Shown here in pieces: positions 35,231 to 47,850 of a stretch of 64,000 bases of DNA (position 1 is its first letter; the number at the start of each line of letters is the position of its first letter). The position numbers and the translations under genes were made by a program. The notes below the pieces were generated by a model. It did not search any database. It saw nothing but the letters and a program-made list of their open reading frames with translations, and was not told where the DNA came from. The stretch is from Plecoglossus altivelis (taxonomy: Eukaryota > Chordata > Actinopteri > Osmeriformes > Plecoglossidae): assembly GCA_036571765.1 (NCBI GenBank), contig BROE01000024.1:1291189-1355188 (forward strand). Reading direction: 5' to 3'.

Positions 35231-36439
35231 AGCCTTGGGCTACTGCTCCCATAAGAAAGGAGGTGGAGGGCAGAAAGCTGAGCATCTGGGTAGAGTTGCG
35301 CAACACTCCACAGTCTTGATGCAAGTTATTAGGTATGTCATATAGACACCATCTCAGCTGCATTTCAACAAGGATATTTCATACGTAACTTTTAGGCCTT
35401 TTTCTGAAGAAGTCAAGCCAATTTTCGAGAAAAATATTTTAAACATTTATCACAGCCAAATCTTATGCAAAATTTACTTGATGTCAGTTTAAATGTTATT
35501 TGAAGTTAACCATGAAAAGAAAGAAGGATTTGAGAGCCCTCATGGTGTCACTCTCACCCAGCTCGCTTAACAGATGCATTGTGGGCCAGCTGGCGGCCCC
35601 CTCCTTCATCATCGACCCCCCCAGCCACAGAGGAAGCTAGACTTTGAGAGCTGCCATCAAATGTTTTCCACATTTGTTCAACGTCTGATAAATGTAATGT
35701 ACTGTATGATGGGCTTTGTGTGTGTGTGGGTGAACGGGGGTCTTCTGTGATTGCTGGTAATAACTGACTAATAGAATAAAGCAATAATGCACAGCCTCGG
35801 GGCAAGAGTTCTGTACCGACAATTTCATACTGCAGATTTATCATGGTGAGAAAATTAGCATTTCAGTCTGTTCACTTTCCCATTTGAAGTAGGTCTATCA
35901 TGAGCTAGTGAGAGAAAAGCGTGTCATACTCAGGTCTATAACGGCAAGATAACTCCATAACTCCAATCCAAAGCGCCATTGAGACAGAGAATACAATCTT
36001 ATACTGACAGGGGACGATAATGATACTGATTTGCAGCAATGTTTTCATATTCAGTTCATAAACAACAGTGCTATTAAAATACAATTTCAGAAGCTGTAAT
36101 TTCGGCAAGTATTGCCATATTGCTGTTTGTCAAAGTGAAACTGCTATTCTAATTAGTTCTGACAGCTTTCATGTAACTTAAGCAAAGAATGAATACCCTA
36201 TTTAAGTAATTTAATCAAATTCCTGCTTTTTTACTTTTGATGTGCTTTTTGTTGACGATAGGAGAGAGATAGAGACAATCCGCTGACTATGAGACATTGA
36301 AAAATGTATCAAATTTTTGTCTACAAGTCAGTCTGTGTTTCTCCTTACTTATTTTCTACTGAGTTCCTATTTCTTTCATACTGAGTCAATGAGAGGACTG
36401 AATCTAAGCAAATGGTACTCAGAGGATAATTTTTCTTAC
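35231..36439. other. Non-coding stretch, nothing recognised
   Basis: AT-rich sequence. A chance frame of 96 codons at 35554-35844 (minus) overlaps a GT tract and is not supported. Confidence 0.5.
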
Positions 36440-36560
36440 AATGTTCCCGCGGTGTATGATTGGAATATTAATTAGGCCCATCTATGACCGTCAGATAATA
36501 ACAATGTCAATGGGCTGAATGGAATCTGTGACCTGTAAAAAGCCTATTCACAATCTCCAG
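36440..36560. promoter_or_regulatory. Candidate conserved non-coding element
   Basis: TTAATTAG (36468-36475) and the SOX-type AACAATG (36500-36506) lie 25 bp apart in repeat-free sequence. Confidence 0.35.
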
Positions 36561-36881
36561 TCTGCCATAGTTCATTCTTTTGGTGGAAGACAGAACCCTT
36601 TTTCACACTCTTCCTAAATGTCTACATTGTCCATATGCGAGAAATTGTGGTGTGAGTCTGTAAAGAAAAACACATACGTTTTTATGGGCAGTGAAAGTTA
36701 ACATTCACAGCTCATTTGGGACATTTTTCTTCAATGAGCCAATTTAGATACCTCACTTGTGAAGGTTTCAATTGGGGGGTCACAATAAACGTATATCTTC
36801 CCGGGTCTTGGAAAGTACTTCCTGTGTTTGGGTCTTAATGACATGCCACGGATCAGAACACCAAAGCAGGGGTGGGGTGAG

Positions 36882-36924
36882 ATGTTAAACCTCCTTTCTT
36901 TTTTCATGTTAAACCTCCTTTCTT
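36882..36924. repeat. 24-bp tandem duplication
   Basis: ATGTTAAACCTCCTTTCTT occurs identically at 36882-36900 and 36906-36924. The copies are identical, so the event is recent. Confidence 0.95.
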
Positions 36925-39900
36925 CTTTTTGTATCAATTAAAAATTGAAACAAATGTTGTATTTAATTAATTCTTAGACCATCTACCAATGCACCTACAT
37001 TCCCATTTGAATTGTATATTGTTCACCTCTCAGATGTATTGTGAGGCCCGAAAAATTGTTGGACAAATGATTAAGTGACTATCACTTTCGCATGTATTAG
37101 CAGCATAGCACATTCAAGATCTCTTTAGAAATTAAACCCATTACAGCACACAGTTGAATCAGAACACGGTTGGATCTTGAATTAATAGTCTCGGCTTGGG
37201 CTTGCCCTATTAATGGGAGACCATTACTCACTGTATGTCTCATGGGACATTCTGATGAAGACTAGATGCTTCCCTTCACAAGACTGTGCAATGAAATAGC
37301 TGTTTCATTTACCAACATCCAAACACTTTAGGAACACAGCAAAGACGAGATTACAAGAAACATACAGGCTTGGAATCTTAAAAGTTTTTGAGGATCAAAA
37401 AGTTAATTGTGGCCACATTTCTCAAGTAACTCATGGATCCACTTTTTATCTGTTCTCTTTGGGTATATATCTGCTCTACTGAAGGTCCTTATTTTCGATA
37501 AGTCTATTTGATAAAAAATGATGTGTTGTTCTTGAGCAGGCAAAATAGTTGGAGATTCACAGAACAGTATGTTTGGAGGATTTGTAAAAAAAAAAAAAAA
37601 AACAACGTTTGAGTGGGAGGCTTGGAATTAGAATCAGAACCAATAAAAAATTAAATTATTTTCCTTTTTTAGCTGAGGCTTGCTGGGGTTGCAATACCGT
37701 CACGTTACCCAAAAACCAATGGCACCCCTGCCGTTTTAGGAGGCTTCTACATTTGCCTTACAATTATTTTCAGGATCAACACGGCTGTTCCCTCTGAGCT
37801 AGCTTACAGCTATAAAGTTGTTCCAGACATTTGAATTAAGCATGCTGATTCTTCGGCTGAGTCTCAGCATCTAAACACCTCCCACACCTCTTACTGATGC
37901 ATTACTCCCTGAACACATCCGCAAAGTAGATCCAAACACCACTTGAGGTATACTAAAGAAAACCATCCCTCGCTTTACCAACACAACATGCACACTTATG
38001 AATTAATAGACAATTTTTTTTAAATCTTCAGAAATACTTTGAGCTAAATTTCATTGGGATTAACTCCTCAGGAAGCTCAGGGCATACAATTCATCCCATC
38101 ATCCAAAGAAATTTAATTTCTGTGAATCCAGTAAAAGAGGCATGCTGTCATCTCATTTCATGAGAACTCAGCATTGCTGCAGAGTTATCGAGTTGACAGG
38201 CTGGTTGAGTAGTGCCAGTGGACTGTGGTGAATGAGTTAAATCAAGCCCTTAAGAACTCAACCCGATGTCGTCACAAGAGGAACAAGGCCAACTCACGCA
38301 ACGAAGAGTAATCCAACAGTGAGCCAGTATGGCAGCGGAGATTCCTGCTGTTCACAGAAAGGCTTGAATAACTCCTAGGAGCACCCAAGGAGAGCAGAGG
38401 ACAGACAGTGTCATGCATCAGTACAGCGTGAGAGAGGGAAATGGAGGTTAAGAAAGAGATATGTATCAGGGATGTGTTCAAAAGATGTTCCGTATTGCAA
38501 ATTCCTGACTGTTAGTTTCGAAGCCATCAATTCTACCAATGGTTGGATTCATAGACTGTTCTGATGGTTCTGTATCTGGCCGGCTGTCATGAAGATGGGT
38601 TGAGTCTCCAGGTTGTCAGCTGTGTACCCATCTGTATCCACTTTCTACATCAAAGAGTCTGGCTTCACAGAGCAAGGGTCTTGTTCCAATAATTGTGGTT
38701 GATGTTTCAAAGCCACAATGCAAACTTTGAACGTCTTCACATAGCTTTGTGTGGCTGAGAGGTAAATAAACAACCATACAAATGTTTGTATTTATAGTTC
38801 ACATTTGAAAGACTTCAGGACCTGGCTGGAAAGGGTGGCGGCTCTGACCACCACCTGTTTTGCTTGCTCACGCTGTCACTGGTGCCTTGTTTTGGGCAAG
38901 CAGAGTTGTTAAGAGTTTATATATGTTTTTGAAACGGTTTGATTTTAAGAATATGCACAGGATCAATGAGGGGCAAAGACTTCAAAGCTCTGCAGGGCTT
39001 TCACCTGCCTATGGCCACTATTTCAGAAGGCTTTCCAATCCCTTTCACAGACTAAACACTGTAAGGAGAGGCAGACATCAGACTGCCTTTATGATCAATG
39101 GAGCCTAATTCTACACATAGGTCCCACATACAAAATTACCTGGCTAAAAGCTGTAAGGATATTAATAACAAAAAGCCAATTACCTGGCAGAGTAAGTGTG
39201 GCAATATCACAACAATGATATCAGTAAGAGCAATATGGAAACAAATTAGCTTCTGTAAAAAAAATCCTATGACTTTTTGACATTTCGTCCTTTACCAAAC
39301 CTTAAAGAAAATGTTTCAGATTGAGCTGGCATGCCACTTTGAATATAATTTTTTCATAAACAGGCTAAAGTCTATATATTAGATTTTGAGGGCTATATTG
39401 GGCCATCTAATTCCATTGCCCTGAAAATCATACGTATATATCAAGGCTGCCATTTTCAGCTACTTCATAAGCACTTCAAAAAGCCTGCGATTAAAGCAAA
39501 ATCTTTTTCATGAACCGTAACATTGTTAATAACTCAGATGTCTTTAATAGGTCCCTCATTCTCAACTCTAAACATTTATAATGATACCTTCTCCCACAAA
39601 GCAAGCAAGCAAAGTGGCAGAAAAGTTCAAAGAAGCTGATAGTAATGGATGTTATGGAAATAAACCAAAGGACGATTATCCTTTAAATCTCACACTACCC
39701 TAACCCCCTCCTCAAATTGGCTGTCACAATGAAATGACTATCCTTTATTACATTTTCTCATAATCCTCCACAATTTATTAGAGGGGTGGGCCTCCGTACA
39801 ACAATGACAAAACTCATTTCTGTGTGAACCCCCTCTGCATGGTGTCTGTGATGGGAGAATAACAAATGATTCCTATGTAGAAGGCTTTTTAGAAAGAGGA

Positions 39901-40859
39901 GGGAGATACAACTGATGCCATTATTGTTAATGACTTCAGCATTTTGTTTTGGATGGGGGAGGGAAGAATCTAAGGACCAGCATGACTTCTGCTTTCTCAC
40001 CTTAATCAGTCAATGCAGGTGCATGTGTAACTGCAGGTTTGTCACTGGCTAGCCTACTCCCTCGACACACACACAAATACACACAGACGGACACACTTGG
40101 AATTTGTATAGATATTCTCCAGTTACAGAGAGAATGTACCAGCAATTGTCTAATTAGCATTTGTATTTTCAAAACCTTTAGTACGACAATAGACATATAC
40201 TGTAGTGGGTTTTCAGACATACTATCCCATGCTTGTAAAAATTGTGGGGATGTCCTCAAAAAGCTGCCAAAGCCAACACACAAAGGAACATCTAGTCAGT
40301 TACAGTTTTCTGCAAGGGAAAAAATAAAGGGCTTAAGAATTGTATGTGTATTAAAGTACAGGGTTTGACTTTGTGAAACATGTTCTACATGAGCTTAACT
40401 AAGTAAACAAGGACAATGCAGCTCATTATTTATGTTGATGTTCTAATGTTATTTATGGACAATTACCTGGAAATTACATTTTATCCTTGAAAAGCACAAA
40501 CTGTGCCCACGCTATGTTTCCCTAGCTTTTACAATGCATGATTTAGTTCTAAACAAGCCTTTTTCTCCTTCAGCCCTCCATAGTTCAATTATGCTCTTAA
40601 CAAATTCTTATGTGACAGACCATCAAAAAAATAAATATAAAAAACCCCACTCCAGATCCTAAATGAGAGGAAATTACTCATCAAGTGATTATAAAACTGT
40701 TAGTATTTTAGAAATCAGAGGGACAGAATAGAATAAGGAGGAGGTGGGGGAGATTTGGGGGCAATTTGCAACCAAGGGACAAGAAGAGGTGGCAAGTTGA
40801 AATCCCCAATGTGAAGGAGGCTTCTTGCAAAAGCTAATTCCAGTTAATGGAGCAGTGAA
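36925..40859. other. Non-coding stretch, nothing named
   Basis: It holds an A17 run (37586-37602) and a short CA tract (about 40060-40093). A repeat-free patch around 37130-37260 (TTGAATTAATAG, CCTATTAATGGG) may be a weak regulatory element. No gene. Confidence 0.5.
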
Positions 40860-41165
40860 CAAGCCTGCTTCCTTCTCCCACCATGGCTAACATCCTGACT
40901 CACAGGTAATCAGACTGACATTAGCGATGGGTCCAAAAGTGACATCTCGTCATCAAGAATTTCCCTCATTGGCACAGAAAATGCCAGGCTCCTCACCTCT
41001 GACTGCGTGGCCCCCACATCTATTAACCTTATTGATTTGGAGTCCTGCTGGGCCCCTCCAGAGCTCCTGCCCCCCTGCTGCTGGAATGAAGTGGATCAAT
41101 CCTATGCCGGGGGCCACAACTCGATAACAACCCGCTGTACCGAGACCACTGTTTACAACATGAAA
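40860..41165. promoter_or_regulatory. Candidate conserved non-coding element, GC-balanced
   Basis: A repeat-free island with CAGGTAATCAG near 40903 and a C-rich stretch at 41050-41080 (CCCCCTGCTGCTGG). Two short frames cross it, but neither resembles a protein. Confidence 0.3.
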
Positions 41166-42959
41166 TTAATACTCACATTCTGTAGGTTTTCTTCATGCTC
41201 AACTAATGTTATAAACATTTTTCTGTCGTAAACATAGCCAAGTTCATTATCTTCTCTTTGTTGATGTGTTTACAAGATGCTTTGGGATATTGTGTGTTTC
41301 ATTGGTGACAGGAAGATTCTGGAAAACTGTGAATGTTCTAATGCAATACACACTGACTTGAATCAACCAGAAATTATATAATTGTTTAGTTTTAATTATA
41401 TGCAACATTGACATACTTTATACATACCAGTTTGTGTGTTGTGCACAAAGCATCGAGAGGATTACATCATTTGTGTGAAGAAACTCTTCACATTGATATA
41501 TCAAAACAGTGAATTTTCACTAACAAAGTACACTTAACACAAGTATGCACTCTTTGAAATATACTTCTTGTAATCAAAATATCCTGCCTTCCAATTTTAA
41601 ATTCAAAGTTTAATCAATGCAAATGCAATGCAACAAAGTCTACTGTTTCTACAATATAGACTTGGCATTATAACATTTTATAATCCATTTCAAGCACTGA
41701 ATTCTGTTGATTGGTATCAATTATTTACATAATGAAAGAACTAATCAGATGCGTGATTATGTTCAGTTTTCTAAAAACAATAGACTGCATGGTCATCGTG
41801 TTAATGCAAGCCACAGTGGAGTAAATCATTAATAATGGATCAGACTGCACGTGCACCGTGGGATACATGTGTGTGTTAGTTCACACAATCAAAGAGGACG
41901 TCAAGGAACTGCTCTGGAGGAAAACTGGGAGGGTCTCCACTAAAAAAACACAAGTTAACCTATGTATGTCAATATATCTAGTCATTTGTGTTTAAACCAA
42001 AATAATCTGTTGAGAAAATAATGTTCAAGTTATTCTCTTTCAATAAAATCCTACAATACCACACGTTGTTTATTTGTTAGTGTGTAGGGGTTTGGTTTAT
42101 AAATGTAATGGCAGCCCTTCTTGAGCAGGTACAGAACAAAAAGGGGATGAAATAGCTAAAGGTTTAACAGTAGCAACCTCCTACGTACACCCAGAACAGT
42201 CCAATTACCAACATCTTTACTTCCTGTTCTATTCTTTGAACAGCACAAATATAGCATCAATCAAGACATTAATGCTATGTTTGAGAGGAAAATATATTTT
42301 CAGCTGATTTTCATTGAATCACATACACAGCCAAAGCTACAGCCTGCAACGAGTAAAGTTCCATTTCTTTTTGAAGTGGACCCTTTAGCAAAAGGCATCT
42401 GTGAAAACAATCCACTGTGTCTTTAAACTTTCAAACACATTCTTTGAACAGACCAGCTGTAACAACTAATTCTTACAACAGCACTTCTAAAACCTTACAA
42501 GGGTTCACTGATATGTACTGTAACAGCCATATGGGTTTAATGACGTCTTTGGACTGTCAACATCAAACTACATAAACAAATACTTAAAAAAATATGTGTT
42601 GGGTAATGATAATGTCTTGTTTATCTCATGATTTACATTCTCGGATCACTGGTGCTTGTGGAGTTAAATGTCGTAACAATAAAAATACAACTGTGTTGAA
42701 TGAAAAAAACAACTACGGATATTTGATGTTGTATGTTTTGCGTTTATATATTTATATATACATATGCTCGTATTGCATTGTTTTTAGGGTGGCAGTTCTA
42801 CTCAAACCAGTTGTGGTCAACCATGCAGTTGCTTTAGCAGAATTTCTGCTGGACCTACCCTGCTTCAGATGTAGCATACAGTACGATGCAACTGGAGACT
42901 AAGAGGAGCCACGTACTGTAAACTCAATTTGATAGAAGCATAAGCATCAGTGTCTGCAG
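41166..42959. other. Non-coding AT-rich stretch
   Basis: Nothing recognised. Confidence 0.5.
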
Positions 42960-43440
42960 AAGCTGGCCTCGCCTGGGACTCATCATCAACCCGTGTCACT
43001 GAGGCCCAGCAGGGGTAAAAACGTACACCCAGGGCAAATCTGTAAACACCAATTTAATCTGCATGGAGAAAGTTACTGTCATCAGCGATGACAGCAAAAG
43101 CCTTTGGGCCATGCTGACATGCAAAGAGTCACTTCGGAACCCCACCCCCCCAATATTGCTGTCAAATCCCGACATTAAGCCATTATGGACGTCAGAAATC
43201 TGCCATTGAGAAGTTCTTTTCTCCCTGCCAGTCAAGACAGCAGAATGGATTTCCACAGTGCATGATGGGATGCTGGTGATAAAATAGGCAGACATTTTCA
43301 TCTTTACATTAATTGCGAATGATTTGCCGTTGACCTTTGGTGAAAATAAGTGTGAGGCTTTGCAATTCTCCCTTACATAATTATTAATATTTCTTTTACA
43401 TTTGAGAACTTTTAGAAGAGCAATCATGAAACAGCTTGTA
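42960..43440. promoter_or_regulatory. Strong candidate conserved non-coding element
   Basis: About 480 bases of complex repeat-free sequence. It includes an inverted pair of MEIS/TGIF-type TGACAG sites (CTGTCATC-AGC-GATGACAG, 43076-43094), TTGACCTTTGG (43330-43340, nuclear receptor half-site on the other strand) and TAATTATTAAT (43379-43389). A 143-codon minus frame overlaps most of it. That frame has no recognisable family and starts and ends without splice support. Confidence 0.4.
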
Positions 43441-43777
43441 TATTGTGAAGGGAATCATGGAAGATTAGCATATGTGTAATTATTTCATGCAAGCTACAGT
43501 ATATCAACTTCAATTTGGATTCTTTTTACGAATCCTCTCAAAAATGACAAAATACTTTGTAGCAAATGCGTTTATATGAATGATGGACATTAGTGTGCTG
43601 CTTTTGCAGTTTTTTTGGCTCAGCTCTTTACAAACTGACGCAAAGTCAACACCAGGGATGAACATTTAACAATAATAACAATTACTAGTGGCCCCTCCCC
43701 TGTTTTTCAAACCCTAACATCCTGATTTCATGGGTGACACTTAGGGACCCCCTTGGCTCTTTAATGGGTGCCTTGGG

Positions 43778-43803
43778 GCCTCGGCTATAGTCATAGCCGA
43801 GGC
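43778..43803. repeat. Perfect 11-bp stem hairpin followed by T4
   Basis: GCCTCGGCTAT (43778-43788), loop AGTC, then ATAGCCGAGGC (43793-43803), then TTTT. Stem 11/11 with GC-rich base. It looks like a terminator hairpin, but no transcript is known here. Confidence 0.8.
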
Positions 43804-44030
43804 TTTTCATCACTGATAACTGCTGCAGTACAAGATCACTGCAGAGAAAAGCTGATACAACTACATGGTCCTCTGTAGAAGGTATAAGTACATATCTAGC
43901 ATGAAAATGTTTTATTTTCGAAGCAAAAAAATGTTTAAAGGTTTAAGTTAAACCAAGGAGCTATTGAGGCAGGTCTTTCTCCAAGTCCTTTTAGCTAACC
44001 CTTGTTAAAATGCCCTTTTCTCTGTTGCAG

Positions 44031-44081
44031 CATCCCTGATTTGGGCATAGCTCCATTCATGCCAGAAGTGTCTCACCACCA
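44031..44081 (+). other. Candidate 51-nt exon (low confidence)
   Basis: The acceptor CCCTTTTCTCTGTTGCAG ends at 44030, with a branch-point-like AGCTAAC about 35 bases upstream. The donor GTAAGA starts at 44082. Only one of three frames is open, reading IPDLGIAPFMPEVSHH. No known protein is recognised. Confidence 0.22.
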
Positions 44082-44209
44082 GTAAGAAACTGATGTTGGT
44101 GGACTGGTAGCCACTGTGTCCATGGTTTGCGATCTGTCAATCCTTGTTTGGGGTCATCCAGCCTTGCAATGGCAGAGACTTACACGGTTCAGCTGGCTTG
44201 GCCCAAAGA

Positions 44210-44245
44210 GGGGGTCTGTAGGATGGGGGGTTTGGGGGCGGGGGG
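44210..44245 (+). other. G-quadruplex-capable tract
   Basis: G-tracts of 5, 6, 5 and 6 at 44210-44214, 44225-44230, 44234-44238 and 44240-44245, with loops of 10, 3 and 1. It lies about 130 bases 3' of the donor of the candidate 51-nt exon. Confidence 0.65.
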
Positions 44246-44859
44246 TTATCAGGCAGAGTGGGGTTCCCTGCTGCACCCCTTGGGCTCTCAGTGACAGACT
44301 AGGGGCTTCAGGACAGATTTGGGAAAGTGATATCAACGGGGGAGCATGGAGTTGTGTCCAGCACTGGAGAGAGCAGCCTAGCAGCAGGGGTCTTCCCAGA
44401 ACGCATTACTAACAGCTAATTTACAAACCAGGGAAGCCTTGGTGGATGGGACTCCTCTGCAACCAACGATTAGTTTGCTATACCATGTCTGTATAAAGCA
44501 CCTCTCAATCTCAGCTTTCTTTGGCTGGCTCAGGATAAAGATAAACATTTGATACTTCCTTGTGGGACGATGGGGCAAATAACTGGATCACCTACTTCTT
44601 CACCGCCGGTCTGTGTGCTTTGGCTGCTTTTCAAGAACACTGGTGGAAGTTGAAGCACATTGAGAGAATTGACAGTACACAATTATGCACTGTCTGACCT
44701 TTGAAGGTTCTGTCTGCCTAAAATTACAGCAGTGATTTGATTTATTTCAAATAGCCAATATTTGCAAGCAAATCTAAAGGTGACCCCATGGATCCAAGAT
44801 TTTCTTGGTGGAGTCACATCTCTGGGAGAGCAAAATATTGCACCACCCCTGCTGTTTAA
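44246..44859. other. Non-coding stretch, nothing recognised
   Basis: No gene or named repeat. Confidence 0.5.
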
Positions 44860-45240
44860 CCCATTTACCTTATTTCACAAAGCCAAGACAAGGGAGTCCA
44901 TCGCGGGAGCCAGTTTTGCTTGACGCCAGCTAAAATAATTAGATGACGCCTCCAATTGTCTTGTCAACCCCCTTTAACCGAGTCATTCACAGTTTCTAAT
45001 TGAATGAGCTGAAAAGGGAAGGGAAACCTCAACAATTCCATCATGCTGTAAATCTTCCATAAATGTTATTTGTTTTAAAAGTGCGGTGAGTCTCATGCTG
45101 TTAAATTCTTAGGGCCTGCTGTTGTCGATTAAAAGGACAGTCAGCTGGACACCCACTTCCTACTGCGCTATGGTCAGTGGCCAGCCCAGTTACCCCTGCT
45201 GCTTTAAGCAAATTAACACTGGGCAGGACCCCCTTTACTG
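44860..45240. promoter_or_regulatory. Strong candidate conserved non-coding element
   Basis: Repeat-free complex sequence with TAATTA (44936-44941), TGACGCC twice (44921 and 44944), CCAATTGTC, TCTAATTGA (about 44996-45003) and a long 3' part that includes AAGCAAATTAACACTGG near 45207. No frame. The composition and motif density are those of deeply conserved developmental enhancers. Confidence 0.42.
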
Positions 45241-45589
45241 TTGTTTGTAAATCACTATACAAATACATGCACAACGGCTCAGGGGGCCTATGTCAACATG
45301 TAGAAAGGACCTAATGGGAGTTTCAATTTTGCAAACCTTCCCTCTGTACTGCAGTGTATACTGTCAAGTGAGATATAAAAGCATAAAGTATAAAAGTAAA
45401 CAAGTACAAAATGTCGTTCCTTTGTTATTGAATTCAATGTTGTTGTACTAAATGACCACTGCAAGCCACACCTTTTATTCAAAGCGCTATCATTAAAAGA
45501 ATCACACAAACAAAAGATGATCTTAAACATGTAAATAGACCAAGCTAGCATGCACGCAAGAAGGCTTCATGAAAATTGAATTACATGGG

Positions 45590-45860
45590 GATGAAGTATA
45601 ATTAGATAGCATTTAAAAGTGGATATAGTCTAATTATCAGTGAAGAAGCTTAAGTTGCTTTGGTCCTTAATTGAAGTTCATCATGAATAGAATGTGAATC
45701 TGTCCTGGCATGTTCCAACCAAATCTAAATCTTAATTAAATGCTGTACTAAGAAAGTGAATAGACGAACCCTAATCCATTTAAGGGAGGATGGTGAAGGG
45801 TTATTAGGGACGCTAATTTGTTAATCAGAACTTTGTACGTGTTTCCTCGATTATTTCTCA
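45590..45860. promoter_or_regulatory. Candidate conserved non-coding element, homeodomain-site cluster
   Basis: Five homeodomain-type cores in about 200 bp: TAATTA (45631-45636), TTAATTG (45667-45673), TTAATTAA (45732-45739), CTAATTTG (45813-45820) and TTAATCAG (45821-45828). No repeat, no frame. Confidence 0.42.
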
Positions 45861-46026
45861 AGTGAACTATATTTGAACCATCCCAGAGGGGGTGTATACA
45901 AACAGCCACCAGCTATTGAAGATGCACACTTAGACCGGGAAATTAGAAAAAGGATTGACAGGCTAAAATAAGATGCTCATATTCTCTTTCCATCTCTTTT
46001 TTGTATTTGCCATCTTTATGTCCTAG

Positions 46027-46083
46027 CCCTCCACTGATGTTTCTCATTGAAATAGGATCATCCCAGACAAGTACCTCAAACAG
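46027..46083 (+). other. Candidate 57-nt exon (low confidence)
   Basis: A very pyrimidine-rich tract (about 45980-46020) ends in TCCTAG at 46026. The donor CAG/GTAAGC follows 46083. One frame only is open (PPLMFLIEIGSSQTSTSN). Its phase is the same as the 44031-44081 segment, so the two could be joined in frame. The protein is not recognised. Confidence 0.22.
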
Positions 46084-47479
46084 GTAAGCTCAGAGTGGTC
46101 ATCTCCACAAAGACTCAGCAGGGGTCAAGTTCCTCAGTATAGCCTTGCTAATGACATCAGGATGGACAAAAGGTATATGGCCTGACTACAACCTAAACTT
46201 CAAAGTATAAGAGAACTAAGAAACAGAGAAAGACAGATAGAAAAGAAGCTTATAAGATGTGAAGGCCACTTTTAGGACAGGTTTCCTAATAGGAGGGCCA
46301 TCGACACTGATGACATAGCAAGCCTCTTGGATTTCAATCAGCCAGAAAGCAACACAAATATATGCACAGAAATGCACAACAAAGCACACTGCTTTTGAGA
46401 CAGCAATTGAGTTTCCTAATACAGCTCCTGAAGGCAAAATGTGCTATTCACGATGCTTACCGGCAGAGAAAGAAAAGTTGAGGACACATCCTTGACTAAA
46501 TCCTCTTTTCAGGCATAATCCACCTAGCACTCTTTATTGCAGGACTCGAGTGAGTAACATCTGATCTGATCCCAGAGGATTATTCCCTAGTGTGTACCTC
46601 TGACTTGATTATTTTCCTGTTCCAGAGGACCTTTTCAATCCCTTAGTGCTTTTTCATCACACCTGGGATAATAAAAGGGATTTAACCAGGTCTGAATAGG
46701 TTAACCAGGTGTTGAAACAAATAATGGTTTAACATTGTAATTAAAATGGCTTGAATAGAGCATAACTCTCTGGGTAAAGGTCTCTCCTGTTGAATGACTT
46801 TTGGTATGCAAAGGAACAAAAAGCTGAAAGGGTTCCCTCTTTGTTGTGGAAGAGAATACGGAACTAATGGGGAATTAAGATCTTTAGAGACCGTGCTTAT
46901 ATGGCTTTTCCTTTTTTCAAGTAATGCCACATCTTATAATGTAAACCAGCAAATAAGCTGCACAGCCCTGACATTCAAACACTTTAGCCTTGTAGTGTGA
47001 GCAAAGGTGAAAGATTAATGCATCTGGGACAGGTGACAAGTCTCCTCCAAGATGGATCTGAAAATAAATCAATAAATCAGCTTGTTCATACAAAGACTTA
47101 TCTCAGAATGAAATTAACTCAAATTATTTTAAGTCTGATACTATGAAAGAAGGAAAAGCAAGTATGTGACATGTCTGTGACATTTGATACTAAGGTGCTT
47201 GTACTGAGGTGCTAAGGTGCAATGGTCATGATGACTCATAACAACTTCTCTTAACATTAGAAGGACTGCTTAGCCATTCAAATATTCATTCCCATCTGTT
47301 ACATGCTCATGTAACTGATTGTACTGTTGGCTTGATTGCATAGGTACAGATCAATCCACTGTGCCACATTAGCCATTGGCAATGAGAACTGGATGTGAGG
47401 TGTTCTAAATTAAACAGAGCAAGCTTTAAGAACTACACACTATCACAATTAAAGATATGCTCAACACCAAGAGCTCCAG
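46084..47479. other. Non-coding stretch, nothing recognised
   Basis: No gene or named repeat. Confidence 0.5.
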
Positions 47480-47850
47480 CTGTAAGATAGCGTATAATGA
47501 TCTATGACAGCTTTGGTTTTAACTTTGACGATCCAGGGAAAGATAGAGAGCACTTTGCAATGGGCAGGGTGAGAGGAAGATGTTTTAAATGGCGCTCAGC
47601 TGTGAGCAAGTTAAGGCCAAAGGGGTCACGCTCTGTAAAGTTTCCAAACAGCAGACGTAAGAACTTCCACACGGGTCTTCATTTCCTCTGAGTGTTTTGA
47701 AGCCCCCCGTGGTGATGGTCCTAATCTTGACACATCAAGCAATGAGCAAAGAGAAAAAAGGCTGATTGCGTGTGATTGACAGTCCATGCGGTTACCACAG
47801 AAACCCTTTTTTGGCTTTCTTAGGAAATCCAATTCATCGTCAAAATGAGA
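47480..47850. promoter_or_regulatory. Candidate conserved non-coding element with PBX-MEIS site
   Basis: TGATTGACAG at 47773-47782 is the exact PBX-MEIS/PREP composite decamer. A RUNX-type ACCACA follows at 47794-47799. The rest is complex repeat-free sequence. Confidence 0.4.

Noticed and set aside
42996..43427. 143-codon minus-strand frame
   Set aside because: It lies within an enhancer-like island, has no recognisable domain and no splice or promoter context.
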